From NCBI RefSeq assembly GCF_900055185.1, contig NZ_FIZX01000002.1, positions 1,058,586 through 1,122,585 of the forward strand: a DNA stretch of 64,000 nt, read 5' to 3'. The stretch comes from Grimontia celer (lineage in GTDB: Bacteria > Pseudomonadota > Gammaproteobacteria > Enterobacterales > Vibrionaceae). Positions 36,090 through 44,730 of the stretch are shown piece by piece. The first letter of the stretch is position 1, and the number at the start of each line of letters is the position of its first letter. The notes below the pieces were generated by a model. It searched no databases and had not been told where the DNA came from. It was given only the letters and a program-made list of their open reading frames with translations. A program made the position numbers and the translations under genes.

Positions 36090-36938
36090 TTAGTCTTTCA
36101 CGACAGGTAGCTCTTCGTTACTCCCCCACTCACTCCAGGAGCCATCGTAAACCGCGACTTTGGCATTCAATGCCCATTTTGCTGCTAACGCAAACGTACA
36201 TGCTGTAACACCAGATCCGCAGGAGGAAACATTAGGTTTGTTCTCAGAGAGCACTGGTGATAACAACGCTGTAAGGTCTTCTCTCGTCTTGAACTTGCCA
36301 TTTTCAGTCAAAACGGGGAAAGGTAAGTTCTTCGCATTGGGCATATGCCCACTTCTCACACCAGGCCTTGGCTCAGCGACACTGCCAGAAAAACGTTCTG
36401 AAGGTCGTACATCAATAACGTTTAGCGAGTCTGATTCGATTCCAGCCAATAAGGCTTGTGCATCAATCACACCTTCTTTATCAATGTGCGCTTTGTATGA
36501 GCCTAAAGTCGTGGATTCAGGCTCATCTGAATCCACCTTACCTCCAATAGCCTCCCAAGCAGACATGCCCCCATCCAGCAATGCCACGTTTTCATGACCC
36601 ATGACTTTAAACATCCACCACACTCGCGGAGAAGAGAAGATACCAGCCGTGTCATAAACAACGATATGGTCATCGTTATTGATCCCCAAACCCGCAACGG
36701 CGGTTTCAAAGTGGTTTTCTGTTGGCAACATATGTGGGAGTGGAGAAGCTTTGTCGTAAATCTCGCCATCAAAATCAAAATACACCGCGCCGGGGATACG
36801 TTTTGTCATCCATTCTGATTTAGCATTTCTATCAGTGCCCGGCATAAACCAACTGGCATCCACCAACTTCAGCTTTGGCGAACCTAGGTTATCTCTTAAC
36901 CATTCAGCACTGACTATTACTTCATTTATCTGTAGCAA
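36090..36938 (-). CDS. sseA: 3-mercaptopyruvate sulfurtransferase
   Basis: 282 residues, two rhodanese domains. The active-site loop CGSGVTAC (Cys240 catalytic) is that of mercaptopyruvate rather than thiosulfate sulfurtransferases. LVDASWFMPGTDRNA and IPGAVYFDFD are typical of the N-terminal, inactive domain. The start is a TTG at 36938 with AAGGAG six bases upstream. It transfers sulfur from 3-mercaptopyruvate to thiols or cyanide, producing H2S-like species. Confidence 0.92.
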   Translation of the reverse strand: MLQINEVIVSAEWLRDNLGSPKLKLVDASWFMPGTDRNAKSEWMTKRIPGAVYFDFDGEIYDKASPLPHMLPTENHFETAVAGLGINNDDHIVVYDTAGIFSSPRVWWMFKVMGHENVALLDGGMSAWEAIGGKVDSDEPESTTLGSYKAHIDKEGVIDAQALLAGIESDSLNVIDVRPSERFSGSVAEPRPGVRSGHMPNAKNLPFPVLTENGKFKTREDLTALLSPVLSENKPNVSSCGSGVTACTFALAAKWALNAKVAVYDGSWSEWGSNEELPVVKD

Positions 36939-37025
36939 ATCACTCTCCTTATAGTTCGCCGTCGTAAGACCCTAGCGAATGGTATAGCATGAGCCAAGTC
37001 GCTATTAAATAATACAAAGGACGTT

Positions 37026-37928
37026 ATGTTGTCACGCAGATTAATTGGCGCAGCGATTTTCGCTTTACCTCTGTTGAGCGCCACAACCCAAGCTGCCACT
37101 GTTTCATTCTCTATCGATAATGATGGTGCATTAGGTACAGACCGGGATTACACCAGTGGTCTTTTCCTTCGTTGGTCATCTGACCCAGGCGTGATTGGGT
37201 ATAGTCTGGAAATTGGCTCACAAATGTGGACGCCTTCAGATATTGAGCTCACCACGCCACAACCTAATGAGCGGCCTTATGCTGGTCTGGTTTATGGTAT
37301 GGGCCGCGTTTATCACCAAACCGATATCAACGCATTTAAAGGAAGCCTGATGCTTGGTATGGTCGGCCCTGATTCAAATTCCGATAGCGCTCAGTCTGTC
37401 GTCCACGAAATTGTAGGCTCTCCCGACCCGAAAGGCTGGGAATACCAAATTGACAACGAGTTTGTGTATCAAGCGGGGCTTGAGGCGCATCAACTCATCA
37501 CACGAAGCCCAATTGGTGAGTTCAGTGTGTTTGGACGTGGGCAGGGAGGAAATTTCCAAAGCGAAGTCGCCATTGGCGGTACATATCGAATTGGTTTTGA
37601 CCTAGCAAACACCTTTGGTTCGACCTCGGTACTACCAGGCAATGCGGTTGATGTCGGGTTGCTAAGCCACAGTGACAATGGCATGTTTTTCTTCACATCA
37701 GTAGAAGCAAGATACCGCTTTGACGACATTACCATTGAAGGTGACAAGCCTGCCGAAAACGATGATATTCATGTGGAGAACACGCAGGCTGCCGTTTCAG
37801 GTGGCGTGTCATGGTACTCACGCCATTGGGGGGCTGTCGCCTCTGTTACCGGTCAATCCAAGCAATTTGAAGAGTCAGATCGCGATTTCAGTGCTTACGC
37901 TAACTTTACGCTTTTCTACCGCTACTAG
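37026..37928 (+). CDS. LpxR-like outer membrane lipid A 3'-O-deacylase
   Basis: 300 residues: signal peptide 1-23 (cleavage TQA-A), then a 12-strand beta-barrel pattern ending in an aromatic residue (FTLFYRY). SIDNDGALGTDRDYTSGLFLRW gives the catalytic Asn-Asp and Thr region, and VVHEIVGSPDPKGWEYQIDNE the catalytic His region, as in LpxR. The enzyme removes the 3'-acyloxyacyl group of lipid A. AAAGGA precedes the ATG. A calcium-dependent activity is expected by family. Confidence 0.88.
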   Translation: MLSRRLIGAAIFALPLLSATTQAATVSFSIDNDGALGTDRDYTSGLFLRWSSDPGVIGYSLEIGSQMWTPSDIELTTPQPNERPYAGLVYGMGRVYHQTDINAFKGSLMLGMVGPDSNSDSAQSVVHEIVGSPDPKGWEYQIDNEFVYQAGLEAHQLITRSPIGEFSVFGRGQGGNFQSEVAIGGTYRIGFDLANTFGSTSVLPGNAVDVGLLSHSDNGMFFFTSVEARYRFDDITIEGDKPAENDDIHVENTQAAVSGGVSWYSRHWGAVASVTGQSKQFEESDRDFSAYANFTLFYRY

Positions 37929-37947
37929 TTAATTCTGAACAAACAAC

Positions 37948-37972
37948 AAAGGGCTGGTTATCCAGCCCTTTC
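37948..37972. terminator. Intrinsic terminator between lpxR-like and NUDIX genes
   Basis: AAAGGGCTGG, TTAT, CCAGCCCTTT; symmetrical, serves both convergent genes. Confidence 0.85.
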
Positions 37973-37983
37973 TGATCGGATGC

Positions 37984-38505
37984 TTACAAGCCTAATTCTT
38001 CGACGATCAGCTCCAACAGATACGTTTCCCGCTTAATCGAAAGGCCTTGCTTATCGCTACTGGAAATCGTTTCTTTGTTGTGTGCAATAGCTTCATGAAT
38101 GTTAACCCATAGCGGCCGCATTCCATTTTTTACTTCGTAATCTTCGAGTGACACTTCGCCAAGTTCTTCATCAATATCGCACCAGAAGCAATAAGACAGC
38201 ATGTGTACCACGTCGAAATCCGGCTTGTGCCATGGTCGGTATTCTTCATAAGCGCCGAATTCGCGAATGTTTCGAATATTCTGCGCACCAGTCTCTTCGC
38301 CCAATTCACGAACCAAACCCTGCACTTCATCTTCATGCTCGTCAATGCCACCACCTGGCAATGAGTAGTCATGATAGCGCTCGGTAAACAGAAGCAGGAT
38401 CATGTCTTCTTTAACAACGATTGCACGGGCGGCACGTCGATGGAACGTGGACTTCCCCTCAAGTGGAAGAACATCTGGGTGAAAGCTGGTTTTTAGAATT
38501 TGCAT
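37984..38505 (-). CDS. NUDIX hydrolase
   Basis: 173 residues with an intact Nudix box: GGGIDEHEDEVQGLVRELGE followed by ETG, giving the metal-binding REx2EE pattern. The flanking beta strands (ARAIVVKEDMILLLFTERY) complete the domain. Substrate is some nucleoside diphosphate derivative, which the sequence does not reveal. Ribosome-binding site is weak. Confidence 0.88.
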   Translation of the reverse strand: MQILKTSFHPDVLPLEGKSTFHRRAARAIVVKEDMILLLFTERYHDYSLPGGGIDEHEDEVQGLVRELGEETGAQNIRNIREFGAYEEYRPWHKPDFDVVHMLSYCFWCDIDEELGEVSLEDYEVKNGMRPLWVNIHEAIAHNKETISSSDKQGLSIKRETYLLELIVEELGL

Positions 38506-39006
38506 GGAATAACTCGAGTTGCCAAAAACGCGAAGAGACGCACTCTAGCGAGAAGAACCATACAGGGCAAATATAAAATGCGAGTCACCTAATGCTTTGA
38601 GTTATTGAGATACATGACAATTGTTGCATTTAGCGATTAGGGTCTTAGAATACATGCAACCTTAAAACCATGCCGAATTAGAGTAGCCCGAAAGGTTTTT
38701 GTTGTGGTTGCAAACTGAATATAAACATTCCCCGCACCAATACTTCGAGCGGCATTTCATAGAATTAATCTATAAGATTCATTGACCTACAGCAGAGCAT
38801 GTCTCTACAGATTAGTGGATAAACAGGATTACATTCGATAAAACGTAAAGTTTATCGACAAATGAGTGTCATTTTCGAACCGTAAAGTCGCATTTTGTAT
38901 ATAATTATATTCATCAATAACGTAGTTCCCCCAATTACTTTTACAGCACGGCGTGGTTTAAAAAGCGAGAACCTATTACGAATGATTTTTAACGGAGCAA
39001 GCATCA
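38506..39006. other. Intergenic region upstream of the HD-GYP gene
   Basis: 501 AT-rich bases without a gene. It holds a perfect 8-bp inverted repeat TCGATAAA (38835-38842), 8-base spacer, TTTATCGA (38851-38858), about 150 bases before the HD-GYP start, followed by an AT-rich TATATAATTATATT stretch near 38900 that could be a -10 region. A CAGGGCAAA string near 38565 is not part of a c-di-GMP riboswitch. Confidence 0.5.
38835..38858. promoter_or_regulatory. Operator-like inverted repeat
   Basis: TCGATAAA-N8-TTTATCGA with perfect arms. The centre-to-promoter position and symmetry suggest a dimeric repressor or activator site; the binding protein is unknown. Confidence 0.4.
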
Positions 39007-40161
39007 ATGCTGCAGAAAGTCGCCATTGATAATGTTGAGATCGGCATGTATGTCGAACAGATCGAGTCTCAACGCGCCCGCACAAAGATGAAGAAGCCGG
39101 GCTTCATCAGACGACAGGAAACCATTGATAACCTGCGTGAGAAAGGTGTGCTCTTCGTTTACATCGACGCCGACCAGATTACATCAGACGAAGACATTCA
39201 GTACCGCGAGACCAAGGTAGGAAAACACTCCTCCATCAAAGGCAACGATGAATTCGGCGCGGCAAAAGAACTCGTAGATAAGTCAAAGAAACAGCTGAGT
39301 AAGCTTCTCAATGATGTCTACGAAAACAAGCCCGTCGATATCGAACCCGTCAAGCAAGTCAGTTCAGACATTGTAGAAAACATCTTCGAGCGACGTGACG
39401 CTGTGCTTTGGATCAGCGGTATCCGCGAAAAAAGTGCCTATCTGCTTGAACACTCGATGAATGTAGCGTTCCACTTAGTGAACTTTGGCCGTTATCTTGA
39501 ACTTGACCGCCAAACCTTGGAAGAGTTAGCGATCGGTGGACTTGTTCACGACATCGGTAAAATTTTGGTGCGTGATGAAGTGCTCAACAAACCAGGAAAA
39601 CTGACCGATGAAGAATTCCTTCACATGAAGGAACACCAAACATTGTCACAACCTGTTTTGGACAGCATGATCGACCTACCTAAACTGAGTAAAGATGTCA
39701 GCGTCATGCACCACGAAAAAATAGACGGGAATGGCTATCCGAACGGTTTGAAAGGCGACGAACTGACGCTCATTGGCCGTATGTCATGCATTGTTGATAT
39801 CTATGACGCATTGACCGCAGAACGATGTTACAAGCCCGCCCTTTCACCTTCTGAAGCATTTAAGATCATGATTGGCCTCACTCCTTTCCATCTCGACTCT
39901 GATCTGCTGAAAAAGTTTATCCGTTGCGTCGGCTTCTATCCGATTGGTTCTGTTGTTGAGCTAAGCAATGGTCGAGTCGGCTTGGTTTGTGAAGAGAACC
40001 CTGATGATTTGATGACGCCAACCGTCAAACTCTTCTACTCAGCAAGAACAGAGTCTTTCCGCGAAGTGGAATATATCGACCTCAAGAAAAGGCCAGATCT
40101 CAAAATCATACGCGGTTTGACAGAAGCTAAACTGAAAACAGATTTCGCCGAGTTCCGCTAA
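39007..40161 (+). CDS. HD-GYP c-di-GMP phosphodiesterase with DUF3391 N-terminus
   Basis: 384 residues. Residues 1-130 are DUF3391 (VAIDNVEIGMYVEQI start). The HD-GYP domain spans about 130-330: HDIGK metal motif, MHHEKIDGNGYP giving HHE and GYP, and RMSCIVDIYDALTAER. All metal ligands appear present, so hydrolysis of c-di-GMP to GMP is expected. No membrane segment: a cytosolic enzyme. ACGGAG lies ten bases before the ATG. Confidence 0.92.
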   Translation: MLQKVAIDNVEIGMYVEQIESQRARTKMKKPGFIRRQETIDNLREKGVLFVYIDADQITSDEDIQYRETKVGKHSSIKGNDEFGAAKELVDKSKKQLSKLLNDVYENKPVDIEPVKQVSSDIVENIFERRDAVLWISGIREKSAYLLEHSMNVAFHLVNFGRYLELDRQTLEELAIGGLVHDIGKILVRDEVLNKPGKLTDEEFLHMKEHQTLSQPVLDSMIDLPKLSKDVSVMHHEKIDGNGYPNGLKGDELTLIGRMSCIVDIYDALTAERCYKPALSPSEAFKIMIGLTPFHLDSDLLKKFIRCVGFYPIGSVVELSNGRVGLVCEENPDDLMTPTVKLFYSARTESFREVEYIDLKKRPDLKIIRGLTEAKLKTDFAEFR

Positions 40162-40212
40162 TCGTTCCATTCTTCACCAATCGCACCACTTCTCTTTTTT
40201 ATTTCATGACCT

Positions 40213-40242
40213 AGCCGACAGATTTTCTTATACTTGTCGGCT
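40213..40242 (+). promoter_or_regulatory. Hairpin in the DUF3010 gene leader
   Basis: AGCCGACA (40213-40220), 14-base AT-rich loop, TGTCGGCT (40235-40242): perfect arms, 23 bases before the ATG. It lacks a T tract, so it is more likely an operator or RNA element than a terminator. Confidence 0.4.
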
Positions 40243-40265
40243 CATTTACTTGTGGAACTGAAACA

Positions 40266-40688
40266 ATGCGTATTTGTGCTGTCGATCTAAAAAGCAACGA
40301 AGCGAACATTTGCCTGCTGGAATCTAACCAAGGTCTATTCGAAGTACCTGAGTGTCGCGCGCGAAAGTTTACGATGACTGACGCGGCAAGTGCCGAGCAG
40401 ATCCGCAACTTCCAAAAGCAATTCGCCAAGCTGATCGAAGACTACAAAATTGAAAAGATTGTTATTCGTGAGCGCCCTACTAAAGGTAAATTCGCGGGCA
40501 GCGCGTTAGGCTTCAAAATGGAAGCTGCACTGCAGCTTATTGATGGTATTGAAGCAGAAGTATTCAGCTCTTCTGAAATGAAAGCTTCACTGAAGCGCAA
40601 CCCTATTCAGGTTTCGCTGAAAGAGGTAGGTCTTAAGCAATTTCAAGAGCAAGCGTTCTTGACGGCCTGTGCATACCTAAACAAATAA
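40266..40688 (+). CDS. DUF3010 family protein
   Basis: 140 residues matching DUF3010 over the whole length (RICAVDLKSNEANICLL start; VIRERPTKGKFAGSALGFKM core). The strand-rich start with an early Asp and a second acidic strand suggests an RNase H-like fold, which is my inference. The family is confined to gammaproteobacteria, mostly marine, and has no assigned function. Confidence 0.88.
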   Translation: MRICAVDLKSNEANICLLESNQGLFEVPECRARKFTMTDAASAEQIRNFQKQFAKLIEDYKIEKIVIRERPTKGKFAGSALGFKMEAALQLIDGIEAEVFSSSEMKASLKRNPIQVSLKEVGLKQFQEQAFLTACAYLNK

Positions 40689-40710
40689 TCCTTCGGATTA
40701 ATGAACATTA

Positions 40711-40735
40711 AGGGCTGCTTTCGCGGCCCTTTTTC
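40711..40735 (+). terminator. Intrinsic terminator after DUF3010 gene
   Basis: GGGCTGC, TTTC loop, GCGGCCC then TTTTTC. Confidence 0.8.
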
Positions 40736-40839
40736 TTTCTTTGAATTCTCGCTTGATCGTCTATTCAGTTCCGTTTCTGGCTAATGTCTTTCATTCATGA
40801 TGATATGTTAATAGAAATTCTCATCAAGGCTCAGAAATC

Positions 40840-42126
40840 ATGTTGGACACTACCACCTATCAACAAGCCAGGCTTTCTCGCGACGCCCGCTTTGATGGAC
40901 TGTTTTTTACTGCCGTGATATCGACAGGCATCTACTGTCGGCCTATTTGCCCCGCACCTTCTCCGAAAGAAGAGAACGTTCGCTACTATTCCTCTGCAAT
41001 CGAAGCAGCAGCACAGGGGTTTCGACCTTGCCTGCGTTGTCGCCCAGACAGTGCGCCTGGCTCTCCAGCCTGGATGGGAAAAGAAACCACGTTTAGACGT
41101 GCTTTGAATTTGATTCAGGAAGGCTATCTACATGAACATAACATTCCTGAATTAGCTGACAGACTCGGTGTGAGCGACAGGTACCTTCGTAAGCTCTTTA
41201 CTGAATCGCTCGGCTGTTCACCAAAGCAATATGCCCAATACCAACAAATCCTTTTTGCAAAAAAGCTGCTACACGAAAGTCAATTATCTGTCTCTGATAT
41301 TGCCTTTGCATCAGGCTTTAACAGTGTGCGGCGCTTTAATGACTGCTTTCAACAACAGCTTTCTCTTTCACCCACTCAAGTGCGCCGTAAGCATTTAAAA
41401 AGTCATGAAGGAATGACGCTTAGCATGAGCTTTCGCCCTCCTTACCATTGGGACGCCTTCAAGCGTTTTATTGCACCTCGCATTATTGCAGGTCTTGAGT
41501 GGCTCACTGATAACAGTTATGGAAGACGCTTCATCCATCAGGGAAAACAAGGTAGTTTTACCGCGACGTTGCAAGAAGGGAAAAATACGTTTCAGGTAGA
41601 AATTGAACTCGAAGATCCAAAGTTTCTTTACCAAGTCGTCAACCGCATTCGCCACCTGCTGGATTTGGATGCCAACCCAGATGTCATTGACGATGCATTA
41701 CGTAAAACTGCGCCTAAGGATAGTTCTTTGGGTGTGCGCATTCCTGGCTGCTGGGATATGGAAGAAGCAGGCTTACGAGCCTATTTAGGTGAAAGTTTAG
41801 TTTCATGCCCTGTACTTGGTGAGCAAGCAAATCCGTTATCCGACGTCACGAATTCAGACCAAACAGGTTTTCAAAAACATTGGGCTGACATTTGTGAACA
41901 CTTTAAACACGAACCTTGGCCAGAATCTTCGCCATCAACATATCTGAGCCAAGCACAATATGCATATGCACGTCTTAGGGGGTTAAGCCTTCCTGACATT
42001 TCAGACGTTGAAATGCTTGACGAAGCGCTTACAACTTCGGCCAAACCCTGGAGAAGCTATCAAGCTCTCGCTCTCACCGAAAAGAACGCATCAGTTCAAA
42101 CCGCTTTCAATGCGGGAAATGAATAA
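40840..42126 (+). CDS. Ada-AlkA fusion regulator with eroded glycosylase domain
   Basis: 428 residues. Residues 1-75: Ada methylphosphotriester domain with the four zinc cysteines Cys33, Cys37, Cys64 and Cys67, Cys33 being the methyl acceptor. Residues 85-190: AraC-type helix-turn-helix pair. Residues about 195-270: AlkA N-terminal domain. After VRIPGCWDMEEAGLRAYLGES the usual GQQ segment, the helix-hairpin-helix (PGIGPWTA) and the catalytic Asp of 3-methyladenine glycosylases are missing, and the protein is some 50-60 residues shorter than typical fusions, with a final WRSYQALAL block still recognisable. So alkylation sensing and gene activation seem kept, glycosylase activity probably lost. 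The Cys-acceptor O6 activity is supplied by ogt next door. Confidence 0.87.
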   Translation: MLDTTTYQQARLSRDARFDGLFFTAVISTGIYCRPICPAPSPKEENVRYYSSAIEAAAQGFRPCLRCRPDSAPGSPAWMGKETTFRRALNLIQEGYLHEHNIPELADRLGVSDRYLRKLFTESLGCSPKQYAQYQQILFAKKLLHESQLSVSDIAFASGFNSVRRFNDCFQQQLSLSPTQVRRKHLKSHEGMTLSMSFRPPYHWDAFKRFIAPRIIAGLEWLTDNSYGRRFIHQGKQGSFTATLQEGKNTFQVEIELEDPKFLYQVVNRIRHLLDLDANPDVIDDALRKTAPKDSSLGVRIPGCWDMEEAGLRAYLGESLVSCPVLGEQANPLSDVTNSDQTGFQKHWADICEHFKHEPWPESSPSTYLSQAQYAYARLRGLSLPDISDVEMLDEALTTSAKPWRSYQALALTEKNASVQTAFNAGNE

Positions 42127-42135
42127 GGATATCCT

Positions 42136-42618
42136 ATGAAACAGTACCGTTATGAATACGAATCTCCTCTCGGCACGATTACGCTAACTGCCTCCGATCA
42201 AGGGCTGACTTCCCTTTCATTACCTGAATACAAGTACGACATTCCGGTATCTGACGAGGAAGTCATCGACCGCAAACCTTTCGAGTCCATCGTTTCACAA
42301 TTGGATAGATATTTTGCCGGTGAGGCGGTGGAATTTGATGTGCCATTGGATCTTTTAGGTACCGCGTTCCAATGTGAAGTCTGGGAAGCACTTAAATCAA
42401 TTCCACCCGGTGAAACGCGCAGCTATGGAGAGCTCGCCAATCATGTCGGCAGGCCAAAAGCGTCTCGTGCTGTTGGTGCTGCAAATGGCCAGAACCCCAT
42501 CGCAATCATTGTTCCCTGCCATCGGGTCATTGGAAAGAATGGAAAGCTGACAGGTTACGCTGGGGGGCTGGAAGCCAAGGCCTGGTTGCTTAAGCATGAG
42601 CAGGCCATGGCGAAATAG
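42136..42618 (+). CDS. ogt: Methylated-DNA-protein cysteine methyltransferase
   Basis: 160 residues. The acceptor motif VPCHRVIG has Cys128; the helix-turn-helix block is TRSYGELANHVGRPKASRAVGAANGQNP. The protein removes O6-methyl groups from guanine in a suicide reaction. AAGGA precedes the ATG, and it follows the Ada-like gene by nine bases, forming an adaptive-response operon. Confidence 0.95.
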   Translation: MKQYRYEYESPLGTITLTASDQGLTSLSLPEYKYDIPVSDEEVIDRKPFESIVSQLDRYFAGEAVEFDVPLDLLGTAFQCEVWEALKSIPPGETRSYGELANHVGRPKASRAVGAANGQNPIAIIVPCHRVIGKNGKLTGYAGGLEAKAWLLKHEQAMAK

Positions 42619-42619
42619 G

Positions 42620-43069
42620 TCAACCCGCAGCCACCAAAACACGTTGAGCCAGCAATTTGATAAATCGTAGAGGCGTAATGCGGTAACCCAAGTGAAGATA
42701 AAACCCATGCGCCTCTTCGCGGCTAATATGACTGGTTACTTCAATACGGTGACAGTTTTGTTTTTTAAGGTAGGTTTCAGCATGCTCTAGCAGCTGCTTA
42801 CCAATGCTCATGTCGCGGAAGTTTTCATCAATAACCATTGATGAGATTCTTCCCCAAGGCATGTCATCGTGAACCACATCGACGGTATGCAAGGCGATAT
42901 AGCCCACTACCATGTCACAAAGCTCTGCAACAAACAGCGCGTCCCGTGACTGCTTCATGATTTTTTCCAAGCGAAGCTCAGTATCTTCCAATTCGGACGG
43001 GTAACCCAGTGTGTGGCAGAGCGCATTAATGCGCTCTGCGTCTTCCAACGTTGCCGGACGAATAATCAT
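42620..43069 (-). CDS. GNAT-family N-acetyltransferase
   Basis: 149 residues, a single GNAT domain: IIRPATLEDAERINAL start, the acetyl-CoA loop region SSMVIDENFRDMSIGKQLLEHAE and ending with HGFYLHLGYRI. Substrate unknown. It is convergent with ogt, one base apart, and lies 12 bases downstream of the PdsO-like gene, so it is probably cotranscribed with it. Confidence 0.88.
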   Translation of the reverse strand: MIIRPATLEDAERINALCHTLGYPSELEDTELRLEKIMKQSRDALFVAELCDMVVGYIALHTVDVVHDDMPWGRISSMVIDENFRDMSIGKQLLEHAETYLKKQNCHRIEVTSHISREEAHGFYLHLGYRITPLRFIKLLAQRVLVAAG

Positions 43070-43081
43070 ATCCAGCTCCTA

Positions 43082-43810
43082 TTACTGATTGTTTGCCGTA
43101 GGCATCGCATCTGATATCGCGCGCAGGCTTACTCGACGGTCAAAGAAGTAGCCTTCACGGTCACCTTCTTTTTCAAGCGCCAGTTGATTGCCAAATGCCG
43201 TTTGAGCTAACTGCGAAGGATCAACACCTTGCTCAACCAGATAGTCATAAACTGCTTGTACACGCTGGTGTGACAGTTTCAGATTGTACTCTTCATTGCC
43301 TCGCACATCCGCATGGCCTTCCAAGTCCCATTGCACATTTGGCTGCTGACGCATCAGCGCGGCCACTTCATCAAGCTGCAGTTGGAAATGCGGCTCAATT
43401 TCCGAAGAATTGGTTCGGAATTGAATATCCATCGCCAATTCGAGCGCGATTTCTTTTTCGTTCATTTCGGCTTTCAATTTCGCTAACTCAATTTCGTTTT
43501 CCGCATACAGCGAGCGGAAGGTTTCCAGTTGCGCGTTTTGCTCGCTGATGTCTGCAATCACCATCGCTTGCTGTTCGCTTTGTTCATCGATACTGGCTAC
43601 CTGACCGATCAGCCCACCCACAATGGCACCAGCTACCGCACCAACAGGTCCGCCGATGACAGCACCTAACGCAGCGCCACCACCGAAGCCAATCATTTCT
43701 GTCGTTTGGTCACGTTCAGCTTGCAGCGTTTGGTTTGCTGCAAAAACCGTAGAAACAGTCATAGGGATGACCAGAGAGATTGCTGCCAGTGTTTTATTCA
43801 TCTTGTTCAT
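43082..43810 (-). CDS. OmpA-family protein of the dedicated sortase system (PdsO-like)
   Basis: 242 residues from ATG 43810 (GAGGA upstream). Signal peptide (residues 1-24, ending VFAA), a glycine-rich membrane-like segment GFGGGAALGAVIGGPVGAVA, a coiled coil (about 80-125) and a C-terminal OmpA peptidoglycan-binding domain (LEGHADVRGNEEYNLKLSHQ). This layout, next to a marine-sortase-type kinase and regulator, is that of the family named PdsO. It probably tethers an envelope complex to peptidoglycan. It is divergent from the response regulator. The sortase and its substrate usually found with it are not in this window. Confidence 0.82.
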   Translation of the reverse strand: MNKMNKTLAAISLVIPMTVSTVFAANQTLQAERDQTTEMIGFGGGAALGAVIGGPVGAVAGAIVGGLIGQVASIDEQSEQQAMVIADISEQNAQLETFRSLYAENEIELAKLKAEMNEKEIALELAMDIQFRTNSSEIEPHFQLQLDEVAALMRQQPNVQWDLEGHADVRGNEEYNLKLSHQRVQAVYDYLVEQGVDPSQLAQTAFGNQLALEKEGDREGYFFDRRVSLRAISDAMPTANNQ

Positions 43811-44034
43811 TGTTATTTCCTCATCCATTTCAGGTTGTGAAGGGAGAACCCGTTCGTTGTTTCGATGAGGTCATTAAAACAAGGCAAAATGGCACCGACT
43901 GGGAACAAAAAAGGCAATGCTCGGGGCAATTGTGGCAAAAAAATGGCTTTTGCCCTGAATCGGTGAGATCCCCTTTTTAAAGGCGCAATTTACGGTATAG
44001 TCAAACCATCTTCTGTTTGATTACTTGAGTAAAA

Positions 44035-44730
44035 ATGAAACGTATCGCTATTGTTGAAGACGAGCCGGCCATTCGCGAAAACTATGCAGATGTATTGCGA
44101 AAACAGGGTTATTCCGTATCTACCTATGCCAACCGCCCTGATGCTGAAGAAGGTTTTAAGCAACGCCTTCCGGATTTGGCGATCATCGATATCGGTCTTC
44201 AGGATGAAATTGATGGTGGGTTTCAGCTTTGCCAATCGTTGCGTGCTATGTCTGCAACCATTCCGATCATTTTCCTGACCGCCAGGGACAGCGATATAGA
44301 CACGGTTGTTGGTCTGCGAATGGGCGCTGATGACTATCTAACGAAAGACATTAGTCTTCCTCACCTAATGGCGCGCATCGCCGCTCTTTTCCGACGAAGC
44401 GAATTGCTCAGTCTGGCATCGACTCAGACTGAATCTTTATTAGAGCGCGAAAACCTGACGCTTGACCTCAACCGCATGCAGGTGAAATGGAAAGATCAAA
44501 CGGTGGATCTGACCGTGACGGAGTTTTGGATGGTCCATGCCCTAGCAAAGCGCCCTGGGCATGTGAGAAGCCGCCAGGATTTGATGCAAGAAGCGCACGT
44601 GGTGGTTGATGACAGCACAATTACTTCCCATATCAAACGCATACGCAAAAAATTCATCGCTCTGGATAGCACGTTTGACCATATCGACACTGTCTATGGC
44701 ATGGGTTATCGCTGGGACAGCACAAAATGA
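44035..44730 (+). CDS. OmpR-type response regulator of the dedicated sortase system type
   Basis: 231 residues: receiver domain with acidic pocket EDE (8-10), phosphoacceptor Asp52, Thr and the Lys of YLTKD; then an OmpR winged helix from about 140 (LTVTEFWMVHALAKRPGHVRS). It overlaps the kinase gene by four bases. Divergent from the PdsO-like gene across 224 bases, which it presumably regulates. Family assignment rests on the neighbouring kinase and OmpA protein. Confidence 0.88.
   Translation: MKRIAIVEDEPAIRENYADVLRKQGYSVSTYANRPDAEEGFKQRLPDLAIIDIGLQDEIDGGFQLCQSLRAMSATIPIIFLTARDSDIDTVVGLRMGADDYLTKDISLPHLMARIAALFRRSELLSLASTQTESLLERENLTLDLNRMQVKWKDQTVDLTVTEFWMVHALAKRPGHVRSRQDLMQEAHVVVDDSTITSHIKRIRKKFIALDSTFDHIDTVYGMGYRWDSTK

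Noticed and set aside
38550-38600. CAGGGCAAA string suggesting a GEMM c-di-GMP riboswitch before the HD-GYP gene
   Set aside because: Neither the second stem nor the tetraloop-receptor and GGGGUU-like segments are present, and it lies too far upstream.
42136-42618. Ogt and the Ada-like gene as one frameshifted ada
   Set aside because: Separate frames with a good ribosome-binding site for ogt and a nine-base gap; the Ada-like protein continues into an AlkA part, so it is a distinct fusion.
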